This document shows positions 32,109-32,137 of a DNA stretch of 32,137 nt, one piece after another. Source of the stretch: Paludibacteraceae bacterium (GTDB taxonomy: Bacteria; Bacteroidota; Bacteroidia; Bacteroidales; Paludibacteraceae); NCBI GenBank assembly GCA_017461505.1, contig JAFTXV010000002.1, forward strand, positions 1-32,137, written 5' to 3'. Under the pieces are notes generated by a model. It was not told the origin of the DNA. It saw only the letters and a list, made by a program, of their open reading frames with translations, and made no database searches. Every line of letters begins with the position of its first letter. Position 1 is the stretch's first letter. Position numbers and translations under genes: made by a program.

Positions 32109-32137
32109 TATGAATAGAGCGATTTTGTTCAGTTGCA

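Overview
The window comes from a member of the Bacteroidota, most likely order Bacteroidales. At least nine transcription starts carry the signature of that phylum (TTTG or TTG around -33, then 19-21 nt, then TAnnTTTG around -7). Shine-Dalgarno sequences are weak or absent, leaders are A-rich (AATAAAATG), and the gene families (Mpi-type recombinase, large single-chain GcvP, TIGR02436 four-helix protein) fit. I cannot name the genus.

Layout: (1) 1-8486 is housekeeping: the tail of an unidentified gene, then lon-mfd on the plus strand, a convergent HAD phosphatase, and a metallo-beta-lactamase/beta-CASP RNase. (2) A tRNA-Ser(CGA) at 8621 precedes an accessory, defence-like block on the minus strand (8850-15453): an XRE regulator with its own promoter and terminator, then a second unit with a CorA-like membrane protein, a 1305-residue STAND NTPase with a putative HEPN RNase motif near its N terminus, and a glycerophosphodiesterase. 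(3) About 850 bp of AT-rich gene-free DNA. (4) gcvP with two tandem YitT-family membrane proteins. (5) Two small exported proteins on the plus strand, one with 30-bp coding repeats, closed by a strong terminator. (6) A minus-strand nucleotide/one-carbon cluster: purM, a four-helix-bundle (IVP/TIGR02436) gene, purH, purD, folD; then a CNNM protein with a coupled small gene under their own promoter. (7) A Fic protein upstream of purM, a structured intergenic region, and an Mpi-type serine recombinase at the right edge.

In the purine cluster FolD makes the 10-formyl-THF used by PurH, while PurD, PurM and PurH are steps of IMP synthesis. The main oddity is the spacers of this cluster. They are built almost entirely from small modular hairpins: variable stems, short loops and fairly constant 7-8 nt linkers, plus tandem units with an exact 22-bp period. 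Two arrays run right up to the upstream stop codon, and one covers the last codons of the fic gene. A four-helix-bundle gene sits between two of these arrays.

Two candidates for an undescribed system stand out: the XRE / CorA-like / HEPN-STAND module, and the hairpin arrays with the embedded IVP-like gene. A second layer of structure is a set of short tandem triplications, mostly 10-12 bp, with unrelated sequences in many intergenic regions. All functional statements rest on reading motifs by eye; no database search was run.
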